This document shows positions 1 through 6,118 of a stretch of 7,056 nt of DNA, piece by piece. The notes under the pieces were generated by a model. That model ran no database searches, was not told the origin of the DNA, and was given only the letters and a program-made list of their open reading frames with translations. The stretch lies in assembly GCA_002898995.1 (NCBI GenBank), contig BEIM01000181.1:1-7056 (forward strand), read 5' to 3'. Every line of letters starts with the position of its first letter. The first letter of the stretch is position 1. The translations under genes and the position numbers were made by a program. Origin of the DNA: a bacterium HR36 (lineage in GTDB: Bacteria > Planctomycetota > Planctomycetia > Gemmatales > HRBIN36).

Positions 1-422
1 CGGGTATAACGCCCTTGTTAGAAAAAGCCGGACTGCTGATAGTGAACATTAGACCACAAACTCCGCTAACTTCGCCGCCTCTGCCGCGACCGTATAAAGC
101 GATTACGGCTAGGAGCATCACGGCAAGGGCCGATCACAACCAACGACCCACTGTTGAACAGCGTGCCAGTTTGCAGTATTGTGCCAAACGACCCCTACAA
201 CCGTTCATCCTTGACACCTTCGTGTGTTTGCAGCGATGACGTCTTCATCGTTTCCTCTTACACCCTGCAGCCTTGCGAGTGTTCTACTGGCAGCGTGTAT
301 GACTTTTATGACAGGTAACTCTGTGCCTGAGCGGGCTGGGGTTGAAGCGCTACCATTGCTGAGGAAAGGCCTAGACAAGACTAGAAGCTTACTACTCCTT
401 TCCCAATATTGAAGCGTCACCA
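1..422. other. Left-edge region with no recognisable gene
   Basis: The open frames here are short, overlap on both strands and look like chance frames: low complexity, no ribosome binding site and no recognisable family. The only structure I can support is an imperfect duplication near its right end (342-372 against 409-439), whose second copy runs into the 3' end of the neighbouring minus-strand gene. It may be intergenic sequence or a badly decayed gene. Confidence 0.5.
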
Positions 423-439
423 TTACTCAGGAAAACCCT
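342..439. repeat. Imperfect direct repeat pair, 31 bases, 67 bases apart
   Basis: Copy one (342-372) and copy two (409-439) agree at 25 of 31 positions by direct comparison; both begin TTGAAGCG and share ACCATT and AGGAAA blocks. Copy two covers the stop codon and last codons of the 532-residue minus-strand gene, so copy one looks like a decayed duplicate of that gene's 3' end. The 67-base offset is not a multiple of three. Only two copies are seen, so this is not an array. Confidence 0.45.
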
Positions 440-2021
440 CCAACGATTGCTTAAGGGGACGCCAACCCTCTTCCCTGAGGAGCCTCTCCAATTCGCTCCC
501 TCGCTCTATGCCTCCGAGGATGTCACCCCAAACAGGGTCTCGCCAAAACTCGCCCGTCTCCCAAACCCGCTTGTGCACTCGGAAGATTTCGCTCGTCTCA
601 GGGTCCTTCACATAGGTCTGGTCGCTCAAGGCGTTCGTCCATGTCCTCGCCATGCGGCTGTTGAATTCCCGCTCCTCGCTCAGCATCTGCATCACCATTC
701 GGTTGAGTTCTTGATTATCCCTAAGCCACCCCTCCAACGCGGAAAGGGCAAATCGGGGGCTGAGCTGAATGCTGTTTGTGATGCCCGTAAAGATGCCTCT
801 TGCCTCTTCGCTTCGGTCTCTGGGGAACTGAAACATGTGCACAATGATGTTGACGGAGCAGTCTTGTGATGCGGCGATAGGGTCAGGCTGCTGGCTGAGC
901 ACGAGAGAACCAAAAATGAAGGCTTGACGAACCAAAGAACCATTCTGAGCGCTGATGGCAAGTTTGATGAGACCACCTTGAACAGCGCGGCGGAAAACGG
1001 CTCCCGATTGAGCCAATTCCTGCTTCATTCGCAGCTCCTCCATTGCGTTCATCGCCGACTTGGGCAACTCCAATTGCTCTTTGAGTTCCCATTGTTCGCC
1101 CGTCTCTGCTTGCCAAATTCCCAAAACGAGGCGAGCAACATCTCGGGCAGATCGGAGCAAAATGGGCTGAGGTTGCCGTGAGCTTTTACCGTTGATGGTC
1201 AGCACGGTCATGGCGTTGCCTCCAAAACGCGTTTTAAGGACGCTGCTTTCAAGGTCAATGTTGTCGAGGCGTATCATCATGTCGCCCTTGCGAAGGAACA
1301 AAGCGGGCAATCGTTTTCTGCCCTGTCGGATAATGGCTCCGCGATACTCAAACCTTTCAGGCACATGAATCCAACCTGCTTCCATGCCGACTTCGGGGTC
1401 GTAGATGGTTTGCTGCCGCCAACTGACCAGTTTCTCTTTGGGCAAGAAACGGAAACTGCGGACGATGTTCAGCATCTCGTCCAACTTCGCTTTTTCAGCG
1501 CCTGCAGGGAGAAGCAAGGTCACGACCAACGCCGTCGCCTTGCCGGGCAAAATGAGGGTAACCTCTCGGTAGTTGCTGGGTGGAGTTTGACCCATCAAAC
1601 CGAAGTTGACCGACATCATCGGATGAAAGACAAAGGGGTAACCTAAGCCCTCGCCAACGATGAGGATGCCTTGCGGAAGTTTTTTGAAGGCGAAACGGGG
1701 CTGACCGAAACCGCTTGCCATCGCTTGCCTTTCCAGCCACCAAGACTGGGCGACTCGGTGCAGGTTGCCGTCGTAACGAGCGACCCGAAGGACAACGAAG
1801 CAAAGGGCTCGGTCGTCGTTGATGCAGATAAAGTTTTCATGGACTTTAGGAGGACCCCAACCTTGGGGGAGGCGGACGGAAAAGCCGTGCAGCAAGTCAG
1901 TGACCTCTTCGCGAGAAAGCCAGGCCTTTGACGACAGTTCTTGAGATTGCAGGTGTGCCGCTGCCCACAGGGCTACGGCGACCAACCCTATCCCAATAGG
2001 CAAGCATTCATTGCGCCGCAT
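423..2021 (-). CDS. Secreted protein of unknown function, 532 residues
   Basis: I do not recognise this protein by name. Residues 1-26 form a signal peptide: MRRNE, then a hydrophobic core (LPIGIGLVAVALWAAA), then a polar HLQSQ segment. Residues about 46-194 look like a compact beta-rich domain, opening with GFSVRLPQGWG and closing with a helix and VRSFRFLP. That pattern resembles PsbP/DUF1795-like folds, but this is a guess from memory. A second, weaker unit starts near residue 216 (AGWIHVPERFEYRG). Residues 310-345 and 425-465 are charged and helical. The C-terminus has an aromatic motif, DPETSEIF (473-480) followed by FWRDPVWGDILGG (492-504). The start is supported by AAAGGAG nine bases upstream. 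Codon choice uses more A/T in third positions than the nucleoside hydrolase gene. It is transcribed away from the insertion sequence remnant 111 bases upstream. It is probably extracytoplasmic; the role is unknown. Confidence 0.85.
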   Translation of the reverse strand: MRRNECLPIGIGLVAVALWAAAHLQSQELSSKAWLSREEVTDLLHGFSVRLPQGWGPPKVHENFICINDDRALCFVVLRVARYDGNLHRVAQSWWLERQAMASGFGQPRFAFKKLPQGILIVGEGLGYPFVFHPMMSVNFGLMGQTPPSNYREVTLILPGKATALVVTLLLPAGAEKAKLDEMLNIVRSFRFLPKEKLVSWRQQTIYDPEVGMEAGWIHVPERFEYRGAIIRQGRKRLPALFLRKGDMMIRLDNIDLESSVLKTRFGGNAMTVLTINGKSSRQPQPILLRSARDVARLVLGIWQAETGEQWELKEQLELPKSAMNAMEELRMKQELAQSGAVFRRAVQGGLIKLAISAQNGSLVRQAFIFGSLVLSQQPDPIAASQDCSVNIIVHMFQFPRDRSEEARGIFTGITNSIQLSPRFALSALEGWLRDNQELNRMVMQMLSEEREFNSRMARTWTNALSDQTYVKDPETSEIFRVHKRVWETGEFWRDPVWGDILGGIERGSELERLLREEGWRPLKQSLEGFPE

Positions 2022-2030
2022 TGCTTTGGT

Positions 2031-2037
2031 CTCCTTT
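2031..2037 (-). promoter_or_regulatory. Ribosome binding site of the 532-residue gene
   Basis: On the minus strand the sequence AAAGGAG lies nine bases before the ATG whose first base is 2021. It is a good Shine-Dalgarno match and decides the start codon. The nucleoside hydrolase gene has no comparable site. Confidence 0.7.
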
Positions 2038-2091
2038 TGCAGTTGCTCACCTGGGAGTTACGCAGTGGGCAGGTGCCCTATGTTTGCTGCG

Positions 2092-2119
2092 ACTATAGCT
2101 TAGAAGCCGAGGTCGTCAT
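2092..2119 (-). promoter_or_regulatory. Candidate sigma-70-type promoter for the 532-residue gene
   Basis: On the minus strand, ATGACG (2119-2114, four of six matches to TTGACA) and TATAGT (2097-2092, five of six to TATAAT) are separated by 16 bases. They lie about 65-100 bases before the start codon and wholly outside the insertion sequence end at 2133. Such matches arise easily by chance, so this is only a candidate. Confidence 0.25.
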
Positions 2120-2132
2120 CGATTCTCGGCCC

Positions 2133-2150
2133 TGACTTATCCCCACCTTT
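2133..2150 (+). repeat. Left terminal inverted repeat of the IS remnant
   Basis: TGACTTATCCCCAC followed by CTTT. The first 14 bases are the exact reverse complement of 3043-3056; after that the T-rich stretch matches with one extra C in this copy. Confidence 0.8.
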
Positions 2151-2358
2151 TTCGGCGGGTGGAACAACTCGGGCATGTCCTCCAGGTGGTTTTTGGGGAA
2201 GGAGTTATGTAATTTTTGACTTTGAGATGCTCCCAGATACAAGGAGAGCGCACTCTGAGAGCCATGGACGTCCTGACTTGGTTTAGCGTTGCCTGCCTCG
2301 GTGTGCACAAATGGCAGCTCCCTACTCTCACCCACCTCGTTACTGTCGGCAGTTAGGG

Positions 2359-2450
2359 TTGCACTATGTAATTCGCATAAGCGTGTGTCTCCTTAGAAGA
2401 CCTAGGCCAGTTTTTGCGCGTTTGAGTTGCACTAGGTGATTCACATAAGG
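2359..2450 (+). repeat. Degenerate direct repeat pair inside the IS remnant
   Basis: Two 24-base blocks, 2359-2382 and 2427-2450, agree at 20 of 24 positions and are 68 bases apart. Both begin TTGCACTA and end with CATAAG plus one base. They lie in the part of the element where no transposase coding can be recognised. They may be internal duplications made while the element decayed, or end fragments of another element. With only two copies and visible divergence I do not call this CRISPR. Confidence 0.4.
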
Positions 2451-2552
2451 CCCGATATCTATTTCGCTGCGGCGTGTTTCAGAAGAAATTTAGTGCCTTG
2501 CTGCTTGTATAGTAGTAAACGAAGCGCGCTTTCAGGTCTCAGGAGGAACAAA

Positions 2553-3052
2553 GTGTCTGGAGTGGCAAGGCATGCGGGTGTGATCCACAACGTGGAGTTT
2601 CGCCAGCACGACGCCGTGAGGCAGCATGTGGTGGTGTGCGGGAAACCAGGCTTACCGCGGCATCGAGATGAGTGCTGGTATTTGATGACCGACTTACCCT
2701 ATACCGCTGACACACTGACGCAGCTTCAGAGCCGGCGGATGTGCATCGGGGAGTGGTTTCGCGACAAGGAGAATCGCCGCTACGGCTGGGCGTTGCGCCT
2801 CACGCTGATTAGGCGCCAGAGCGATGCGACCGCTTGGTACTGATATTAGTGTTGGCCTACTGCCTGTTAGTGGGCGTAGGGCTGGTAGCGAAAGCGTGGA
2901 AAGCAGGAATGGGGTGCAGCAATACCTGTGTTGAGGCCTGCAACGTGTTTTTCATTGGTCGGAGGATGCTGGCCTGGCTGCAAATTCGATGTCTTGCAGC
3001 ACTTACCGCTCTGGCTGATGCTCTTCTCGAGGAGGCACAAAAGTGGGGATAA
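2553..3052 (+). pseudogene. C-terminal fragment of an IS4-family DDE transposase, frameshifted
   Basis: The fragment reads NKVSGVARHAG, then ECWYLMTDLPYTADTLTQL, then RRMCIGEWFRDKENRRYGW and LRLTLIRR. It then continues in another frame, reached near 2813-2818, as ERCDRLVLILVLAYCLLVG and on to EEAQKWG. This order (WYL-T-L block, R-M-x-I-x-E-x-F-R-D block, hydrophobic DRLLLxLxLAYxLLV helix) is the C-terminal half of IS4-type transposases, enzymes that cut and join element ends with a DDE triad. Aligned to the family's Y-x2-R-x3-E-x6-K signature, the tyrosine is Q, the catalytic glutamate is G and the lysine is E. The two aspartates of the triad are missing because the N-terminal part is not recognisable. 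The reading frame needs a one-base correction. It is non-functional as transposase. An AGGAGG at 2541-2546 precedes GTG at 2553, so translation of a fragment cannot be excluded. Confidence 0.8.
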
Positions 3053-3056
3053 GTCA
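3039..3056 (-). repeat. Right terminal inverted repeat of the IS remnant
   Basis: Read on the minus strand from 3056 it gives TGACTTATCCCCACTTTT, matching the left end for 14 bases exactly. The transposase stop codon (3050-3052) lies inside it. Confidence 0.8.
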
Positions 3057-3363
3057 CGAAAAAACTTCTTGACTGTGGGGACACGGATCATCCCAAAACG
3101 TGGGTAGGCTTGAGTTGCGGCCAATATAGTCCGACGGCACAGATCGCAAGAGCAGCACCGCCGCAGGCTTACGCCAGCGCTTTTTGTCCTGACTGGGCAC
3201 GCACTGCTCCGTCATACTGCGCCGCTGCGTGAACGACAACAATGCGCTGTCCTGGCATCTCGCCACACGCAAGTCAAAACCACTGCAGCAACTGTGGCAT
3301 GCGGGCACGATGTCCTTGTGGCATGATTCGGGAAGCTGCGTTCGCGAGCCTGACCTGGCTGGC
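3057..3363. other. Intergenic region, nothing recognised
   Basis: This stretch of 307 bases separates the right end of the IS remnant from the 3' end of the nucleoside hydrolase gene. The open frames on both strands are mutual shadows without family resemblance. I see no clear hairpin with a T-run that would terminate the minus-strand nucleoside hydrolase transcript. Confidence 0.5.
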
Positions 3364-4293
3364 TTAGTCGCAGAGGTAGCGGCGGAGGATGCGGTGGAGA
3401 TATTTACGAACCGTGGGCACCTGGACCTCGGTGACCAAATCCACGTTGGGAGCAGCACGTTTTGGCGTCAAATCCACCACCAGCATGCCCCGCGTCAGTT
3501 CGCCGCGCGTTTCGACATCCGCGGTCATCGGCCGGGTTTGGAAAGCCGAGCGGCACGCCAGAACACCGATGCCCAGCACGTCTTTCAGATGAAACCCCTC
3601 GATGCCATACAGCCGCGCCGTGGCTCCCACGCCATAATGGAGAATTCTTCGCAGGAATCGGGAGGCACGATTCTCGCGGTCGGTGAGGGCGGCAATTTCG
3701 GCCGGTGCCAGAAGTAATTGTCGGGTAATATCCAGCGGCACCAGGATAATCGGAGCACCGCAGCGTAACACTTGCCGCGCTGCCTCGGGGTCGCAATAGA
3801 AGTGGAACTCCGCCACCGCCGAGGCGTTCCCAGGTTCACGCCAGGAACCGCCCACGATGACAATCTGCCGCACCCGTCGCGCCAGAGCAGGATCGCGGTC
3901 CAGCGCCCGCGCCAATACCGTTAGCGGCCCCAGGCACACTAAGGTGATTGCGTCAGGGTACTCCGCGGTTAGCTCCACGAGCAATTTGTCGGAGGGAAAG
4001 ATGCGATGCCGGCCTACGTAGGGCCAGGCGATGCCTCCCAGGCCGCCAGGACCGTGCAGCCGCGTACCATCCACGTCATAGCGCACCGCCAGCGCCTCGC
4101 CGAGTCGAGGCCAGCGCGGCGGATCGAGGTAGTCCACGACGATCTGGACGTTCCGCGTCGCCTCCTCGGCGGAGATATTCCCGGCTGTCGCGGCGATCCC
4201 CAGCACCTCCAACTGCGGGTCGTACAGAGCCAGGGCAATCGCCACTGCAGTGTCAATGCCCGGGTCAGCTATCAGCACTACCTTCTGCGCCAT
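3364..4293 (-). CDS. Nucleoside hydrolase family protein (inosine-uridine preferring type)
   Basis: Family members hydrolyse the N-glycosidic bond of ribonucleosides to free base and ribose, using a bound calcium ion, in nucleoside salvage. At 309 residues it has full family length and probably acts in the cytoplasm, since no signal peptide is seen. Visible signatures are ADPGID (9-14), GPLT (122-125), PGNASAVAEFH (154-164) with DPEAA (168-172), VPLDIT (185-190), EGFHLKD (232-238), and ETRGELTRG (261-269). Classical enzymes begin DTDPGxDD. Here residue 8 is I instead of D and residue 15 is T instead of the second D of the pair, a calcium ligand in studied enzymes. D10, D14 and the C-terminal D238 remain, but the usual H before D238 is K and the N after AEF is H. 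It may have reduced or altered activity, or belong to a distinct subfamily. The start ATG gives the usual short lead-in to the motif; no strong Shine-Dalgarno site precedes it. Codons are GC-rich in third positions. Confidence 0.93.
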   Translation of the reverse strand: MAQKVVLIADPGIDTAVAIALALYDPQLEVLGIAATAGNISAEEATRNVQIVVDYLDPPRWPRLGEALAVRYDVDGTRLHGPGGLGGIAWPYVGRHRIFPSDKLLVELTAEYPDAITLVCLGPLTVLARALDRDPALARRVRQIVIVGGSWREPGNASAVAEFHFYCDPEAARQVLRCGAPIILVPLDITRQLLLAPAEIAALTDRENRASRFLRRILHYGVGATARLYGIEGFHLKDVLGIGVLACRSAFQTRPMTADVETRGELTRGMLVVDLTPKRAAPNVDLVTEVQVPTVRKYLHRILRRYLCD

Positions 4294-5017
4294 GCGGTTA
4301 TCTTAGCAAACCGAGGTGCAGACGATGCCCCCATCGCTACCGTTGGCTTGGCCGCGATAAACTTTGGTCCTGGATTGTACCCTCCTTGGTCTTTGCCGCA
4401 CAGCCTGCGTGGTCAGCTTTGAGCGTGGCTCTGGTTCATTGCCTCAACTTCCCCCACGCCTTGGGCCTCTTTGAGTGCGCTATCGGGAGGAAACAAGCTC
4501 TTGCTGGTTCCAGCAGTAGCCGCTGAACCTGCAGCATAGTTGTGGCCTAGGTAACGTTATGGAGGCTCCTAAGTTGGTGGTTCCAGCAGTAGCCGCTGCC
4601 CCTTTGGCTAGGCTGTGCATTTTCGCTAAGCAAGCAGCATACAACTTGAGGCGGAAGAGCAGCGATTTCGTCCGTGTCAGCCGAGTTCCGCCTGTGAGCG
4701 GGCTCAGCTGGTTCACTGAGCGGGAGGCGGTTGACCAGTTTGTGCGCCACGCATTCCGAAACAGATCGGTCGCATTGGTGCGCCTGGGTCCGCAGGACTT
4801 GGCAACCCTAAAGTGAGGCTCCTCAAAGGGAACAATCGAGACCTTGACGACGCCTACCCACACAAGGCGGCCGAAAAACAGGAGCGGGTGATGTGTGAGT
4901 TTGCCCCCAAGCTGTTCGACCAACATGAACGCGCCCTTTGCCTCCACTCAATGAAGGTTGACAGCTCGTCGAAACTGTGGCGGCCAATCTCCGTATTCTT
5001 TCCCATGCTTCGCAGTA
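4294..5017. other. Intergenic region without a recognised gene
   Basis: This stretch of 724 bases lies between two minus-strand genes. Two small plus-strand frames, 4559-4816 (85 residues) and 4813-5046 (77 residues), meet in a GTGA overlap. A 155-codon minus-strand frame (4480-4947) covers nearly the same bases. None shows a domain, signal peptide, ribosome binding site or convincing codon pattern, and the second plus frame runs antisense into the 3' end of the next gene. I cannot say that any is real. It may be a decayed gene. It also contains the 21-base direct repeat at 4505-4598. Confidence 0.45.
4505..4598. repeat. Exact 21-base direct repeat pair, 73 bases apart
   Basis: The same 21 bases, beginning TGGTTCCAGCAG and ending CCGCTG, occur at 4505-4525 and 4578-4598. 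The match stops abruptly on both sides and the 52 bases between are unlike the repeat. The two copies lie in different reading frames. Origin is unknown; a recent local duplication or binding-site pair is possible. Confidence 0.7.
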
Positions 5018-5926
5018 TTAATTTGCTGTCTCTTCCCGTTTGTTGACCATTTCGCCAAAGCCTGATGCTGGCCGCTTATGGATCTGATAATGCAAAATCC
5101 TCACGTCCGAACTACCAGGATGGAGCAAATCAGCCGCATGACTCGACAAAAGCTCCCAGTGTTTAGGCGCCCGCTGCCAGCTAATTCTTGCTTCGGTATA
5201 AACCCGGCAATCAATGATCCAGACGCTCGGTGCCTGCAGGAGATTTAGAAAAACGTCCTGAATGACGTCCTCGTCATCCAAATGTGAAGCATCTCCCGGA
5301 ACGAGTTCTCGTTGTCTCCCGTAAGGAAGTAGGAGTTTCGGTTTTGGCCCAGCCGCGGCAGTTACCTTGCCGGTAATCTCAAGTTCCCAAGTTTGTCGGT
5401 CGCAGGTCAGCGTCTTTATAGAAAGTTCGGGCGGCACCTGGTGCCAGCGCACCACTAACAATTGCACTCCTTCCACGGCCGGTTGCAGCACCACGCGAGC
5501 GGTGCCTCCGGGTGCTAGCGCGACGAAGCCGGGGTCTATGCCCACCGGTCGAGGACGCAGGAGCCATCACCTCAGGCCAATTCCCGCAGCGCACGCGCAC
5601 CGTAGCGGCCACCACCCCCTCCCGGCGCAATCTGGTTAAGAGTACTTCGGTCAACGCCGCACGAAACCGGAGAAATCGTGCTCCCGGCGTCGCTGGCTGC
5701 ACCGCTGCTTCTAGCCATTCGGGCAAAGTTGTGACTGCTGGTTCTTCGGGTAGCGGAATTCTCACCTCGTAAAGCGCTTGTAGCCCGGTCATCAGCATAA
5801 GGCTCCGGGCGGTTTGGTCGCTGCAGCCGCTGGTGCAGCGGATGCCTGTTACAGCGCCGGTGCTGGTTGCCCCAACGCCGTCAGACACAGCCCGGCTGCA
5901 AGCAGCAAGACCGCACTACTGCGCAC
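5018..5926 (-). pseudogene. Broken gene for an exported protein of unknown function
   Basis: Three pieces read as one protein. Piece one, from a possible GTG at 5926, gives a signal-peptide-like start (RSSAVLLLAAGLCLTALG, then QPAPAL) and an Ala/Pro-rich stretch, but has a TAA at 5851-5849 and TGA codons at 5794-5789. Piece two, in another frame from about 5800 to 5545, reads TGLQALYEVRIPLPEEP, then PGARFLRFRAALTEVLLTRL and VRCGNWPEVMAPASS. Piece three, back in the first frame from 5545 (a GTG codon) to the stop at 5018, reads GIDPGFVALAPGGTARVVL, WELEITGKVTAA and so on, and ends KREETAN. A one-base loss near 5800, a one-base gain near 5545 and one TAA-to-sense change would restore a single protein of about 300 residues. 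I do not recognise the family; piece three looks beta-rich at first, then less distinctive. It is either a decayed gene or one with sequencing errors. Read as separate genes, pieces two and three would start at 5798 (ATG) and 5545 (GTG). Confidence 0.6.
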
Positions 5927-5944
5927 AAGATGCGACCGCAGCCA

Positions 5945-6118
5945 GCGCCAACGCCAGATCAGCAGCGCGAGGACTAGCAGGTTAGGCGATTCACGCGGCT
6001 GCCCGAGGGTACCCCAAAGCGCCAACGCCAGATCAGCAGCCCGAGGACTAGCAGGTTAGGCGATTCGCGCGGCTGCCCGAGGGTACCCCGAAGCGCCAAC
6101 GCCAGGCCAGTAGCGCGA
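5945..6118. repeat. 74-base tandem repeat, two full copies and a diverged partial third
   Basis: Unit one is 5945-6018 and unit two is 6019-6092; they differ at three of 74 positions by direct comparison. A third copy starts at 6093 with 13 identical bases (GCGCCAACGCCAG) and stays similar, with gaps, to about 6118. On the minus strand each unit carries a hydrophobic coding stretch ending in WRWR. The period is not a multiple of three, so this stretch is read in a different frame in each copy. The stop codon of the upstream gene (6050-6048) lies inside unit two, so the last 15 codons of that gene (14 residues and the stop) come from repeat sequence. High identity suggests recent slippage or unequal recombination. 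Confidence 0.9.

Larger units (their letters stand above)
2133..3056 (+). mobile_element. Internally deleted IS4-type insertion sequence remnant
   Basis: The two ends are inverted copies: TGACTTATCCCCAC at 2133-2146 and its exact complement at 3043-3056, each followed inward by a run of T on the respective strand. The transposase frame on the plus strand ends with TAA at 3050-3052 inside the right repeat, a normal IS layout. The interior is only 924 bases, shorter than a usual IS4-family element of roughly 1.3-1.8 kb, and the N-terminal two-thirds of the transposase is not recognisable. I find no target-site duplication: the left flank ends TCTCGGCC and the right flank begins CGAAAAAAC. The element is probably dead in its own right, but its ends could be acted on by a related transposase. 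It sits just upstream of the 532-residue gene. Confidence 0.75.

Noticed and set aside
363..403. GGAAAGG/CCTTTCC inverted repeat downstream of the 532-residue gene as a terminator
   Set aside because: The stem is seven bases with a 27-base gap and no T-run follows on the minus strand.
2359..2450. Possible degenerate CRISPR repeats (24-base blocks, 68-base spacing)
   Set aside because: Only two copies, four mismatches in 24, no third unit at the expected spacing, no cas gene, and a location inside an IS remnant.
3054..3458. 134-codon minus-strand frame overlapping the nucleoside hydrolase 3' end
   Set aside because: A large part is an out-of-frame shadow of the nucleoside hydrolase gene, and the rest is rich in Arg, Ser and Cys with no family resemblance.
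4559..5046. Two plus-strand frames joined by a GTGA overlap as a coupled gene pair
   Set aside because: No ribosome binding site, no recognisable domain, poor codon character, and the second frame overlaps the 3' end of the minus-strand gene in antisense.
5214..5280. DDEDVIQDVFLNLLQAP resembles region 2 of ECF sigma factors
   Set aside because: The resemblance covers only about 17 residues; no region 4 helix-turn-helix or other sigma features follow, and it sits within a longer frame of different character.
5650..5800. LYEVRIPLPEEP followed by FRAALTEVLLTRL resembles the start of DUF2066 proteins
   Set aside because: Short, loosely spaced similarity from memory; the glycine-rich continuation expected of that family is absent, so no family name is given.
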